Source: Mnemiopsis leidyi (Eukaryota; Ctenophora; Tentaculata; Lobata; Bolinopsidae). From it: DNA of 20,036 nt. Of the stretch, positions 1 to 8,831 are shown in pieces. The DNA lies in assembly GCA_000226015.1 (NCBI GenBank), contig JH152778.1, positions 163,057-183,092 of the forward strand. Direction: 5' to 3'. The notes under the pieces were generated by a model. It did no database searches, was not told the DNA's origin, and worked only from the letters and a program-made list of their open reading frames with translations. Numbering within the stretch: the first letter of the stretch is position 1; each line of letters begins with the position of its first letter. Both the position numbers and the translations under genes were made by a program.

Positions 1-480
1 CAACGGGCGATGCGCGTCTAGAATTTCTTCGAAATTCTGGCCTGTCGCCAGGCCAGAAATGCGTGACAGCGCGTGATGGCCGCGACAGTAGGTTATCAAC
101 CTACAAATAAAATATTGTACAGCGGCGCGCACCCTCCCGTCATTTTATTTTCTCTATTCGCTTCGACCCTCATTCGAAGCGCTGACGGGAGGGTGCGCGC
201 TGCTGTACAAACTCACGTCAACGTCCAAGTGCAAAGGTCTCCAGGCAATGGTTGCTCTAACCAGAGCCTCTTGCGCGGGCGGCGTAAGCACCTGGATAGG
301 TACATGAAGCTGGCTGATCCGTATTGTGATTGTACGGCGCGGCAGCGCGCACCCTCCTGTCATTTTATTCCCATAGAGAGCTTCGAATGAGGGTCGGACG
401 AAGTCAGACAATATTGTGATTGTCGAGATGTTACCCGACCCGCGCGCGGCTCGCAGTTTTCTGCTCTCCTCGCGAGAACG
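1..480. repeat. GC-rich dispersed repeat copy at the window edge
   Basis: This stretch is rich in CG-containing words, unlike the AT-rich spacers. It contains a near-perfect inverted repeat (116-143 against 183-210) and, at about 340-400, a second partial copy of the same core (gcagcgcgcaccctc followed by gtcattttatt and then gcttcgaatg). Related sequence lies in opposite orientation at about 14.6-15.0 kb, including the edge word caacgggcgat (positions 1-11), which matches the reverse complement of 15000-15010 apart from one base. The word atattgtgat recurs with small changes near 319, 410, 511 and 768. No coding capacity is convincing. It is most likely an interspersed repeat of unknown class, cut by the window edge. 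Confidence 0.6.
116..210. repeat. Inverted repeat, 28-bp arms
   Basis: The left arm (116-143, starting ttgtacagcggcgcgc) and right arm (183-210) are reverse complements with a single mismatch in 28 bases, separated by 39 bases. The spacer itself holds a smaller palindrome (cgcttcga near 160 and tcgaagcg near 175). The arrangement suits a foldback/MITE-like element or two repeat ends joined head to head. No clear target duplication was found. Confidence 0.75.
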
Positions 481-916
481 TTAGACGGATATCATCTCGT
501 CAATATTTGATATTGTGATCTCCCGCTGAACGTGTCATTGCACAGTGGATCTGGAACGGATACCTTTCTTCAGCCTCACCGGATTAGATCGTGAAATTTA
601 ATCATCTCGTCCATTGAATTTGAAGCATTTTATCCCATATCCGCAACCGCCTGACAAATTTCACGTCTGGTCAAGAGATTTGTAGTTGTACTTCTAGCCA
701 GACTCAAAAAGGGTGAAGGGGTGAGATAGATAGCTATAGATGGATAGAGTGAAAAGGAGAGAAGGAGATATTGTAATTGAACACCGATAGGGCATGATTG
801 AAACGCCGCGTATCTTGAAGAAAACGTCTACTATGTACAAACAGAAGTTACTAGTAATATTTTCAAAAATGTAATTTCAAGCGCATATCCCATTCAAACA
901 TGTTCATGTTGGAGCA
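481..916. other. Spacer downstream of the ADP/ATP carrier gene
   Basis: There is no gene here. It holds two occurrences of atcatctcgtc (near 491 and 601), and a purine-rich run at about 715-770 (gatagatagctatagatgg and similar). The part nearest 917 should be the 3'UTR of the carrier gene on the minus strand, but no AATAAA is seen on that strand just after the stop. Confidence 0.5.
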
Positions 917-1995
917 TTAATATTTTTTGCCCCCGACCTTGAAGCTGATATACATAGCCTTGACAGAGTCAAATCCAGAGAGTACTCCGGCGCCAGCAAC
1001 TCCACGGAGAATGTTCGCACCAGCTCCCTTCATCAGGGACATAAAACCTTCCTTCTTCATAACTTGTACGGCACAGTCCCAGGAACCGTTATACTTAACA
1101 GCCTGGCCACTTGTCATCATCATTCTTCGTCTGATTGTGTCCAGTGGGTAAGAAATGAGACCAGAACCAACTGTGACCCCGTATCCCAAGCAGAAAGACA
1201 TCATGAAACTGCCGTCGTTTCCGAGCAACATCGGTTTGAGGGTGTCGTAGAGGCCGAAGTAGAAGCCTCGGTAGACGAAGATTCCGACACAGGAGATGAC
1301 AAATCCACGGTAGAGACCTCCGATACCGTCGCTCTTCAGAGTCTTGGTGTAGACGTCCACGAGACCGTTGTACTGTCGTCTAGCAACTCCGTCAGCTCCC
1401 GCAACTTTGGAATCGTTAGCTAGACGAGTTCTAGCATAGTCGAGCGAGTAGACGAAGAACAGGGAGAGAGATCCAGCAACACCGCCAGAAGCGATGTTGG
1501 CACAAAACTTTGTTGCTGAAAAAGTATGAAGTTGGTAATTTAAACCTTGGGTCGATGTCAGATTTAGGTCCTTAGTCACAGGCAAAATACAATTTCCAAC
1601 AATGTGTGCGGGTTGATTTGACAAATCGCGATAAAATAAAGTTAATTAAGTTAAATCGGAGTTCGAAAATACTTACAGTTAGCAGCATCCTTCTTTACGG
1701 CAAACATTTTCTTGACCTGTCCCTTGAAAGCGAAGTTGAGAGCCTGGGTAGGGAAGTATCGCAGACAATTGGCGAGATTACCTCTCCAGAATGGATACAA
1801 TCCCTCGTTGGCAAAAGTTCGGGCGGTACAGTCCATTACTCCTTTGTAGGGTCGGTCGAGGGTCCCCTGCTTGATCATTTCGTCTTGATTCTGTACCAGC
1901 AACTTTACTCTTTCAATGGGAGCGGCTGCAGATTTGCTGACAACTGCTGCAATCCCAGAAAGGGCGAATTCTTCCGCAAAGTTGAGTTCAGCCAT
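917..1995 (-). CDS. ANT: Mitochondrial ADP/ATP carrier (SLC25A4/5/6 family)
   Basis: ADP/ATP translocase of the inner mitochondrial membrane, which exchanges matrix ATP for cytosolic ADP. Exon 1 is 1995-1677 and exon 2 is 1515-917; the 161-bp intron has donor GTAAGT and acceptor TTTTCAG, with phase 1, so Ser107 is split. The 305-aa product compares with about 300 in the family. Three mitochondrial-carrier repeats are visible. The first has PIERVK near residue 26, the second SLDYAR near 130, and the third PLDTIR near 230, followed at about 235-240 by RRRMMM, the hallmark of this carrier. The second repeat normally reads PLDFAR; here the proline is serine. ATG 1995 gives the expected start [10 protein letters not shown]. 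It is the last of six co-oriented genes, 855 bp downstream of eS7. A TACTAAC branch-like word lies about 35 nt upstream (2030-2036), with AAG directly before the ATG. Confidence 0.97.
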
Positions 1996-2850
1996 CTTAC
2001 AGGGGGTTGAATTTTCGTGTGGTGTGTTAGTTAGTAAGTACAGAAATGGACTGCACGTGCAGAACGACAGAGGTTACTTCAAGATCGACCGTTGCCATGG
2101 TAATCACTAAACCCCACGTGAACTTATAGATCGAACCTGGATTTGGTCCAAAAACTGTCTTGAATCTGGTTTTCTGAAAGTAGCACAAGTTCGGACACCA
2201 ATCACATCTCGAAGTTGAACTTAAGTGTTTGATTGTCAGCACACTTGATCTGTAACGTGGTCCATTCTCCATCACTAGGCCCCACATAAGAAGAACATCA
2301 TTTTATAAAATTGTATCTTAGAATTATTCCGACTGGCGAGGCACTATTTAAGTATGTAAAACACAGTCGGGCCGCTGATCAAACGGGTTCAAAAGCCGCG
2401 CACGTACGTCCATCGATGTATGTATGTATCTGCACGAAACCATACCATCAGGAGGGCATTGATATCCAAGGGGCAAGGTCCAAGGAATCCAGCGGTCAGG
2501 GCTTTCAACATGCGCCATATACCTGCAGAGATGTACTTATTTAACTAAAATGCGTGAATTTAGCATAGGACTCCTGACTTCTCCTCGAAAGCCAGAATAA
2601 GATTTGGATTGATGTGCTGTTTGATTTCGAAGTTAGCGCGTGCGCGCGCAACTTCATTTTCAGTACTAATAGTGACAGCACGATACCAGCATAGTATTCA
2701 TCTGATTAGGCGGTTGCGCCCGCCGTACAAAACTTTTGTAGACCGTATTTGGGGTGCACTTTGATCTACAAAGTGCGATACAATGCCGATAGATCGTTCT
2801 TACAAGAAAAGATGACACAATTTAGGATAAATTAAAAATATAATTTAGTC
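1996..2850. promoter_or_regulatory. Spacer between eS7 and the ADP/ATP carrier, with two E-boxes
   Basis: No coding sequence is recognised in these 855 bases. The part next to the carrier start holds a perfect 12-bp palindrome ctgcacgtgcag (2051-2062) and a second CACGTG at 2115-2120. Both are E-boxes of the kind bound by Myc/USF-type bHLH factors, about 55 and 120 bp before the ATG, so they are plausible promoter elements. A small 8-bp-stem hairpin (gcactttg, loop, caaagtgc; 2756-2776) lies downstream of eS7. A purine/pyrimidine alternation (gcgcgtgcgcgcgc) is present near 2640. The short reading frames here resemble nothing known. Confidence 0.45.
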
Positions 2851-3743
2851 TCAATCCACATATTCGAAAACTACATCCTTTCCCGTCAACTTCTTGTAAA
2901 CTGCCATGAAAGTGTCGAGTTTAGTTTCAGTGTTGATCTGAGCGGACTTTTCGAGATGAACTTTGATCTGCTGGCTTCCGTCCAGTTTCACTCGCTTTCT
3001 CTTACCGCAAATCTGAAATTCAAATACCATTAATCAACCAGTTGTTCTGAGATAATCAGGTGGCATTTAGAAAACACATGCCCTGGTCTAAGTATTTGTA
3101 AGAATGAAAGGTTTACTCTACTATTATTTTCCGGAATATGAGCAGTACCTCAGCTGGATACACGAGATCGTCGAGGATAGATTCGTGGACAGCGGTCAGA
3201 GTTCGGCTCCTGGGTCGCTTCTGTTTGCTGAGATTGCGGGAGTGTCGAGTGGGCTTGGAGAGGATCCTCCTTTTTGCCAGGAAAATGACGTGCTTGCCTG
3301 ACAGCTTCTTTTCCAGTTCTCTTACCAGGCGACCTTGGATCTTGTGGTAGATTTTCTGTTGAGGGAACGGGATGTGGATAACTACCGCAACCTGGGATTG
3401 AGATCTGGATTATTTTCTGAAAGGAGTCAGACACAAAACCTCCAAAAATCAGAAAATTTCAGTGCCCATGAAAGTAAAAAGAAGCTCAGTTCAAAATTAA
3501 TAACAGCATTCTCACAATTTGAATAAATTAGTATCACATAAATTATCAAGTAATTGGGATAATGACCTTGTCGTCCCGGATGACAACTTCCTCAGCCCCC
3601 ACGAAGTAGAGTCCCCTGAGAGCGCTGGACAAGTCAGAGTTGGCCTCCAAGTCGAGGAGGGCCTGGCTTACACTCTGTTCCACATCGTTGGAGGCTTCTC
3701 CGCCTGGCTTCAGCAGCTTGGCTGTGTGACTGAACAATGTCAT
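2851..3743 (-). CDS. RPS7: Small-subunit ribosomal protein eS7 (RPS7)
   Basis: 40S ribosomal protein, also needed for early pre-rRNA processing. The exons are 3743-3567, 3391-3149 and 3012-2851, all joined in phase 0, giving 193 aa (human 194). Visible landmarks are the N-terminal [11 protein letters not shown], then [13 protein letters not shown], then [20 protein letters not shown] in exon 2, then [19 protein letters not shown], and the C-terminal [17 protein letters not shown] and [15 protein letters not shown]. The intron 1 donor is the weak GTCATT. Its acceptor must be CCCAG at 3392-3394, because the stronger upstream TTTCAG and TCCAG would leave the wrong frame. Intron 2 has donor GTACTG and acceptor TTTCAG. 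The start is supported by family alignment; a CAG lies exactly 5 nt before the ATG. It is 291 bp downstream of eL37 and co-oriented with it. Confidence 0.97.
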
Positions 3744-3751
3744 CCCTACTG
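3744..3751 (-). promoter_or_regulatory. Acceptor-like CAG 5 nt upstream of the eS7 ATG
   Basis: On the minus strand the sequence reads ttctgaacctgcag, then taggg, then ATG. The pyrimidine-containing run ending in CAG looks like a 3' splice site, which would leave a 5-nt untranslated segment. It could receive a spliced leader or the end of a 5'UTR exon, or could be chance. The same spacing occurs at eL37 and fibrillarin. Confidence 0.4.
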
Positions 3752-4034
3752 CAGGTTCAGAAATATAGTATTTGGGTTAGGACTACACTCTTATATTCAA
3801 TTAGTTATCAACACTTTGTTATTACTGTACTATTTTAGAGATTTAATCAGGATAGCAAGTAGCATAACAATTAAAAAAATACAATGTCTATGTCTAAGTT
3901 TTCTTTGTTGAGTAAGGAAAGTTGAATAGAGTTTCTTCAACTCAGCTTATCATTTGCCAAGTGGACAACACACAGCTCACAATTTAACGAGATAAGTAAA
4001 AGACTTGGGTAGTTAGCTAAAAAAGTTGAATAAC
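3744..4034. other. Spacer between eL37 and eS7
   Basis: This AT-rich stretch of 291 bp holds the 3'UTR of eL37 and any promoter or acceptor for eS7. No AATAAA follows the eL37 stop on the minus strand. Nothing else is recognisable. Confidence 0.5.
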
Positions 4035-4973
4035 TTAAGAGGAAGTGACTTTCTTGTTAGGCTTAGCAACACCCGTCTGGAAACCGTTTCTGAACCTCCT
4101 GTGGACGATCTTCAGGTTCTTCATTCGGCCAGTTCCTGTCGTCTTCCTCCTCTTACCCTTAACGGACCAGTTGAACGATCTGCACTTAGCCGCGGGGTAC
4201 GCGCACTGTGAACACCTGCAATTAAACCGGTTAGCACGTGGATTTAAAGATTCTGACGAAACTGGTTAGAATTATTTAAGAATGGATTTTACAAGAAATG
4301 TTTAACTATTGGATGTCTGTGCAGTGAATGACTGCAATCAAGTGACACGGGGATAGTATCATGGTCAAGTTTAGATGAACTTCGCGCCTTTCAAACGAGA
4401 GCACTGCTGAGTGCACATCTTTCGGCTTATAAAACTGGAAGGACTACAGCACGTGCGCATGACAAGCCCCAGTAATTACACTATCATAGGTGCTGGTGAC
4501 CGATGTTTGTTTAGTAAGTGGGCAAAACCACGCAACGCAGTCCTGAACAGAAAGTAATATCAGAATCTACACTCACTTAAAAAGGGTGGTGAAGGATTTT
4601 CAGAATAAAAGTGGTCAATCCTCAGAGAAGAATGATGCATCTCCGCTTAGCTTCGGCCGGTTCCATCAAGGTACACAAACAGGTACCTATCGAGGTACAC
4701 AAACAGGTACCTATCGAGGTACATAATCAGGTACCTATCGAGGTACATGATGCGATGGCCGAAACACCTTGGAGGCAGTGAAACCCTTTCAGACTGAGGA
4801 GTACAATAAGCGCCCCACTGAGGGAAGCAGCTGTATGCTGAGAAACTAGAAATACAAAAACTAGCAGCTACAAACCTCTTTTTCTGGATGTGATAGCTGG
4901 ACTTTCCACATCTGATACACAGAGTGTGTGACTTGTTGTGGCGCTTACCAAACGATCCGGTACCCTTCGTCAT
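4035..4973 (-). CDS. RPL37: Large-subunit ribosomal protein eL37 (RPL37)
   Basis: 60S ribosomal protein with a C4 zinc-binding motif. Exon 1 is 4973-4876 (98 bp) and exon 2 is 4215-4035 (181 bp), joined in phase 2 so that Arg33 is split. The 92-aa product compares with 97 in human. It starts [19 protein letters not shown], and the zinc ligands are Cys19 and Cys22 (CIRC) with Cys34 and Cys37 (CSQC). [18 protein letters not shown] and [10 protein letters not shown] follow, as in the family. The C-terminus is a little shorter than in vertebrates and ends VTSS. The intron (4216-4875, 660 bp, donor GTTTGT, acceptor TTGCAG) carries a 24-bp minisatellite. A CAG lies exactly 5 nt upstream of the ATG, and a five-copy 20-bp repeat abuts it. 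Confidence 0.97.
4668..4748. repeat. 24-bp tandem repeat in the eL37 intron
   Basis: There are about three copies plus a partial copy of a 24-bp unit of the form gaggtacacaaacaggtacc followed by tatc. Copies 1 and 2 are nearly identical, while the third has ataat in place of acaaa. Each unit contains the palindrome ggtacc. The period is a multiple of three, so a spurious open frame with repeated YLDRYLF runs through it on the minus strand; this is not coding. Confidence 0.85.
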
Positions 4974-4978
4974 GGCTA

Positions 4979-4981
4979 CTG
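4979..4981 (-). promoter_or_regulatory. Acceptor-like CAG 5 nt upstream of the eL37 ATG
   Basis: On the minus strand the sequence reads ctaaaataaccgctcag, then tagcc, then ATG. The distance and the TAG that follows match the eS7 site. The pyrimidine tract is poor, so the site is weak on its own; its value lies in the repeated spacing across genes. Confidence 0.35.
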
Positions 4982-5080
4982 AGCGGTTATTTTAGTTTTT
5001 TAGCAGTTATTCCAACTTTCTAGCAGTTATTTTAACTTCCTAGCGGATACTGTAGTTTTATAGCAACTAGTTGACGTTTA
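4981..5080. repeat. Five 20-bp tandem repeats upstream of eL37
   Basis: Five consecutive units of exactly 20 bp begin at 4981, 5001, 5021, 5041 and 5061. The consensus is close to tagcagttattttaacttt, with the second and third copies the most alike and the outer ones more diverged. The array lies immediately upstream of the eL37 start in transcription sense, overlapping the likely 5'UTR or promoter. Units close to two helical turns could act as spaced protein sites, but this is inference. Confidence 0.75.
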
Positions 5081-5626
5081 GACAGGTGAAGTCATATCGG
5101 TTACAGAACTTTATTTCATCTTACAAGTTCATTGAAATTAGTTAGCTTAATAGGTTAGCTTAATAGGTCGACTAGCTTAATAGGTCGACTAGAATTACTC
5201 ATGACCTATTCGCCATCTTTTGTCAAGTATTGCTTTGAACAGTAAAAACACATTTGATTCTAAAATATTGTAAAGATCCTGAGTCATACAACAATGATAA
5301 AACAGTTCTGCTATCCTGTAAAACGTTTTCTTGAATGTATCCGCCCGATTCAATAAATTAGATAAAAAAATTAAAATTGGGGTTATAAATAAAAAGATAA
5401 TAAGTTAATCCCTGTGCTCAAATAAACACTAATTTTGATGGAAAATGTCAGGTTAAAATTTGAAGAATGTCAGGTTAACAATTAAAATTTGAAGAACAAC
5501 TCTATCGGATCCGTGGCCTGAACTCAGTGCTTTCACCTTACTTATAGATATTTCCGGGCCTGCTAACTACCGGACCGACCACGCTGATCAAGGGTTGTAA
5601 AAGTTGATGAAGGAGCAGCCTGTGTA
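5081..5626. other. Spacer between fibrillarin and eL37, with short direct repeats
   Basis: There is no gene. At 5141-5192 the word ttagcttaatag occurs twice and tagcttaatag once more, the later copies separated by gtcgac. At about 5440-5500 aatgtcaggttaa and ttaaaatttgaagaa each occur twice. The end nearest 5627 should be the fibrillarin 3'UTR; no AATAAA is seen on the minus strand there. Confidence 0.55.
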
Positions 5627-7225
5627 CTATGACTTGACTTTAGGGGGAGGTCTGTACACACCCACCACTACAGCATGGTCTCTCTCGTACGGCTCCAGAG
5701 TGATCTGTTCCACTGGCTTCATCTTCTCTGCCTTCATCTTCTTGACCTCGCCAGCAAACACTGCCTCTGGGGCGGCCGTACTGTCGATACAGTTAGCTTT
5801 GATGGAGATGACGAAGTGACCGCTGTTTTTCAGGAACTGATGAGCGTTGAGAGCAACGATACGGGCTTGGTCGGGTTGGGCTACATCCGCGAAGATAACG
5901 TCCACCATGCCGACCAACATTCGGTATTTGTGGGGATGTCGGGCGTCCTACGGGAGGATTTAAGTTTATTAAGGTAATTACTTCAACTTGGTTGTTGCTG
6001 AACCGTTTCGTAGTGAATTGCAGATTAGAAAGGGACGAGTCCTTATAGAAATCACAGAAAACGAAGTATAACTCAAACGTCCCAGCTCAATCCCAGCTCA
6101 ATTTATACAACTGTCAAAGGGGTTAGCATGCAAGGGAACTTTACAAACCTCGATGATGGGTACGACGTTCATCCTCTTCTTAGCGACGTTGATAAGATCT
6201 CTGCCAGACCTGTGTGAGAACTCAACAGCGTATACCATACCCTCCGGTCCGACAATGTCAGCAACATGAGATACGGTAGTTCCACTGGCGGCTCCGAGAT
6301 ACAGCACCTTGCTGCCTGGTCCTGAATGATCAGGTGATTAGTTTGTGGGGTAATTTATTGACTCAGGATAATTCTGGTCTGTGAAAAATAATTTTAAGAA
6401 TAAGGTTGGAACAAGACTTGTTTGAATTGAAATAGAGTAACTGAGTAATTGTGTCAATGAACGACTATTTACAACCAGGACAAAACTTACTAATGTGAAT
6501 GTCTGCAACTCCACCCAGAATGGCAGCAGCAAGTTTTGACCTGAAAGGATTCCACACCCTGTATTCAATCTTCTCACTAGGTTCAGCTCCTTCGATAAGA
6601 ACCTTCTTTTCTCCATAAACCTGTAGTTGATTGAGATTAAGTTCGAGAATATCTTAGAAAACTGGTCAAAAACACTTCATCAGTAAACTAATTTCAATAA
6701 GTAATGAAACACTATGGACATGAAGCGTGGAAATTTTTGGGCGTTGAATTTTATCGATTTATCTTATATTATTTCAGTAAATGAATACGAACGTGTCAGT
6801 TCGAAATATTTAACGAAAAGTTTCCTAAAACGCATTTTCAAATCTACAAAGAAAATCAACAAAGTCACAAAATTTGAAGAATGAGACTTAATAACTACTT
6901 GCTGCTATTAGAGATGACAAGGAAGCTAAAAGCTAAAACTTACGGTATCTCCTGGAGTCAAGTTCTTGGTAACAAGAGCGTCCTCCTTGCCCCTAGCAAT
7001 GAACACACCAGAATGTCTGTGTGGTTCCACCACTACCTTCTTGCCACCTCTCATTCCACCCCGGCCACCTCCACGACCACCACCCCGGCTGCCGCCACGA
7101 CCACCACGTCCGCCAGCGCCTCCTCGCCCACCGCCACCTCCTCGCCCACCGCCACCTCCGCGGCCACCGCCTCGTCCACCACGTCCACCGCCGCCAAAGC
7201 TGCTTCTACCTCTAGGAGGGGCCAT
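5627..7225 (-). CDS. FBL: Fibrillarin, box C/D snoRNP rRNA 2'-O-methyltransferase
   Basis: Nucleolar S-adenosylmethionine-dependent enzyme that methylates rRNA guided by C/D snoRNAs. The exons are 7225-6944, 6620-6491, 6321-6149 and 5947-5627, giving 301 aa (human 321). Residues about 5-63 form a glycine/arginine-rich domain with many RGG units. Then come [52 protein letters not shown], the SAM-binding loop [62 protein letters not shown] and the C-terminus [11 protein letters not shown]. Donors are GTAAGT, GTAAGT and GTTTGT; acceptors are CTACAG, ATTCAG and CCGTAG; all phases agree. The frame is open upstream of 7225, but [13 protein letters not shown] is the conserved start. It lies between NKAP (461 bp upstream) and eL37. 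Confidence 0.98.
6990..7210 (-). repeat. GC-rich low-complexity stretch encoding the GAR domain
   Basis: Repeated GGN and CGN codons give a strongly biased strand, seen on the plus strand as repeats of ccaccgccacctcc. It creates long spurious proline-rich frames on the plus strand. It is part of fibrillarin exon 1 and is not a separate element. Confidence 0.85.
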
Positions 7226-7230
7226 GCTGT

Positions 7231-7233
7231 CTG
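7231..7233 (-). promoter_or_regulatory. Acceptor-like CAG 5 nt upstream of the fibrillarin ATG
   Basis: On the minus strand the sequence reads caaactgttattcag, then acagc, then ATG. This is the best-looking of the 5-nt sites, with a T-rich run before TTCAG. A second TTTTTCAG lies about 24 nt further upstream within an imperfect duplication of actgttnttcagac. Both are plausible 3' splice sites for a leader or a 5'UTR exon. Confidence 0.45.
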
Positions 7234-7686
7234 AATAACAGTTTGTTAAGTTTGTCTGAAAAACAGTCTGTAAAGAAACATTCCGATTTTGACAAGATAG
7301 TTTGTTTACAATTGATGTCAACGATAGCAAAGTTATAATACAGCTAGTACCCGCGCAATTGCATGAAATTTTAACTAGAAAAAAATAACTTTTTACACTA
7401 ATTTTGTAATGGTGAAAGTTAAACATTTTATCATCAGATTAACGTTTGACAGATATTTAACAGACGATTAAAAGGAAAAATTAAAAAATTCAAAGAATGA
7501 TTATCATGATTATATGACGTTATCGTTTGGTATCAAATATTATTTCTCGGTAGCTTTAACAAATGCTCAGCTGTTGCAGGTAACGGATAATCACAATTGA
7601 ACAGATTCTGAACTTTACGTCAATGATTCATTTCATTCGATAAAATAGAACGGCTATGACCTGATAAGCAGCCATAATACTTGACT
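7234..7686. other. Spacer between NKAP and fibrillarin
   Basis: AT-rich stretch containing the NKAP 3'UTR and the fibrillarin 5' region. No repeat longer than about 15 bp and no canonical polyadenylation signal for NKAP was noticed. Confidence 0.45.

Positions 7687-8831
<1,145 letters not shown>

Noticed and set aside
2330-2400. tRNA-like boxes (tggcgaggcac and gggttcaaaagcc)
   Set aside because: Box A lacks the conserved A and no cloverleaf arms pair, so neither a tRNA nor a tRNA-derived SINE is supported.
4647-4875. Extension of eL37 exon 1 into the repeat region
   Set aside because: The frame is open only by chance. The donor at 4875-4874 and exon 2 restore the conserved zinc motif and the family length.
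6966-7238. Proline-rich open frames on the plus strand
   Set aside because: They are the antisense of the glycine/arginine-rich codons of fibrillarin exon 1.
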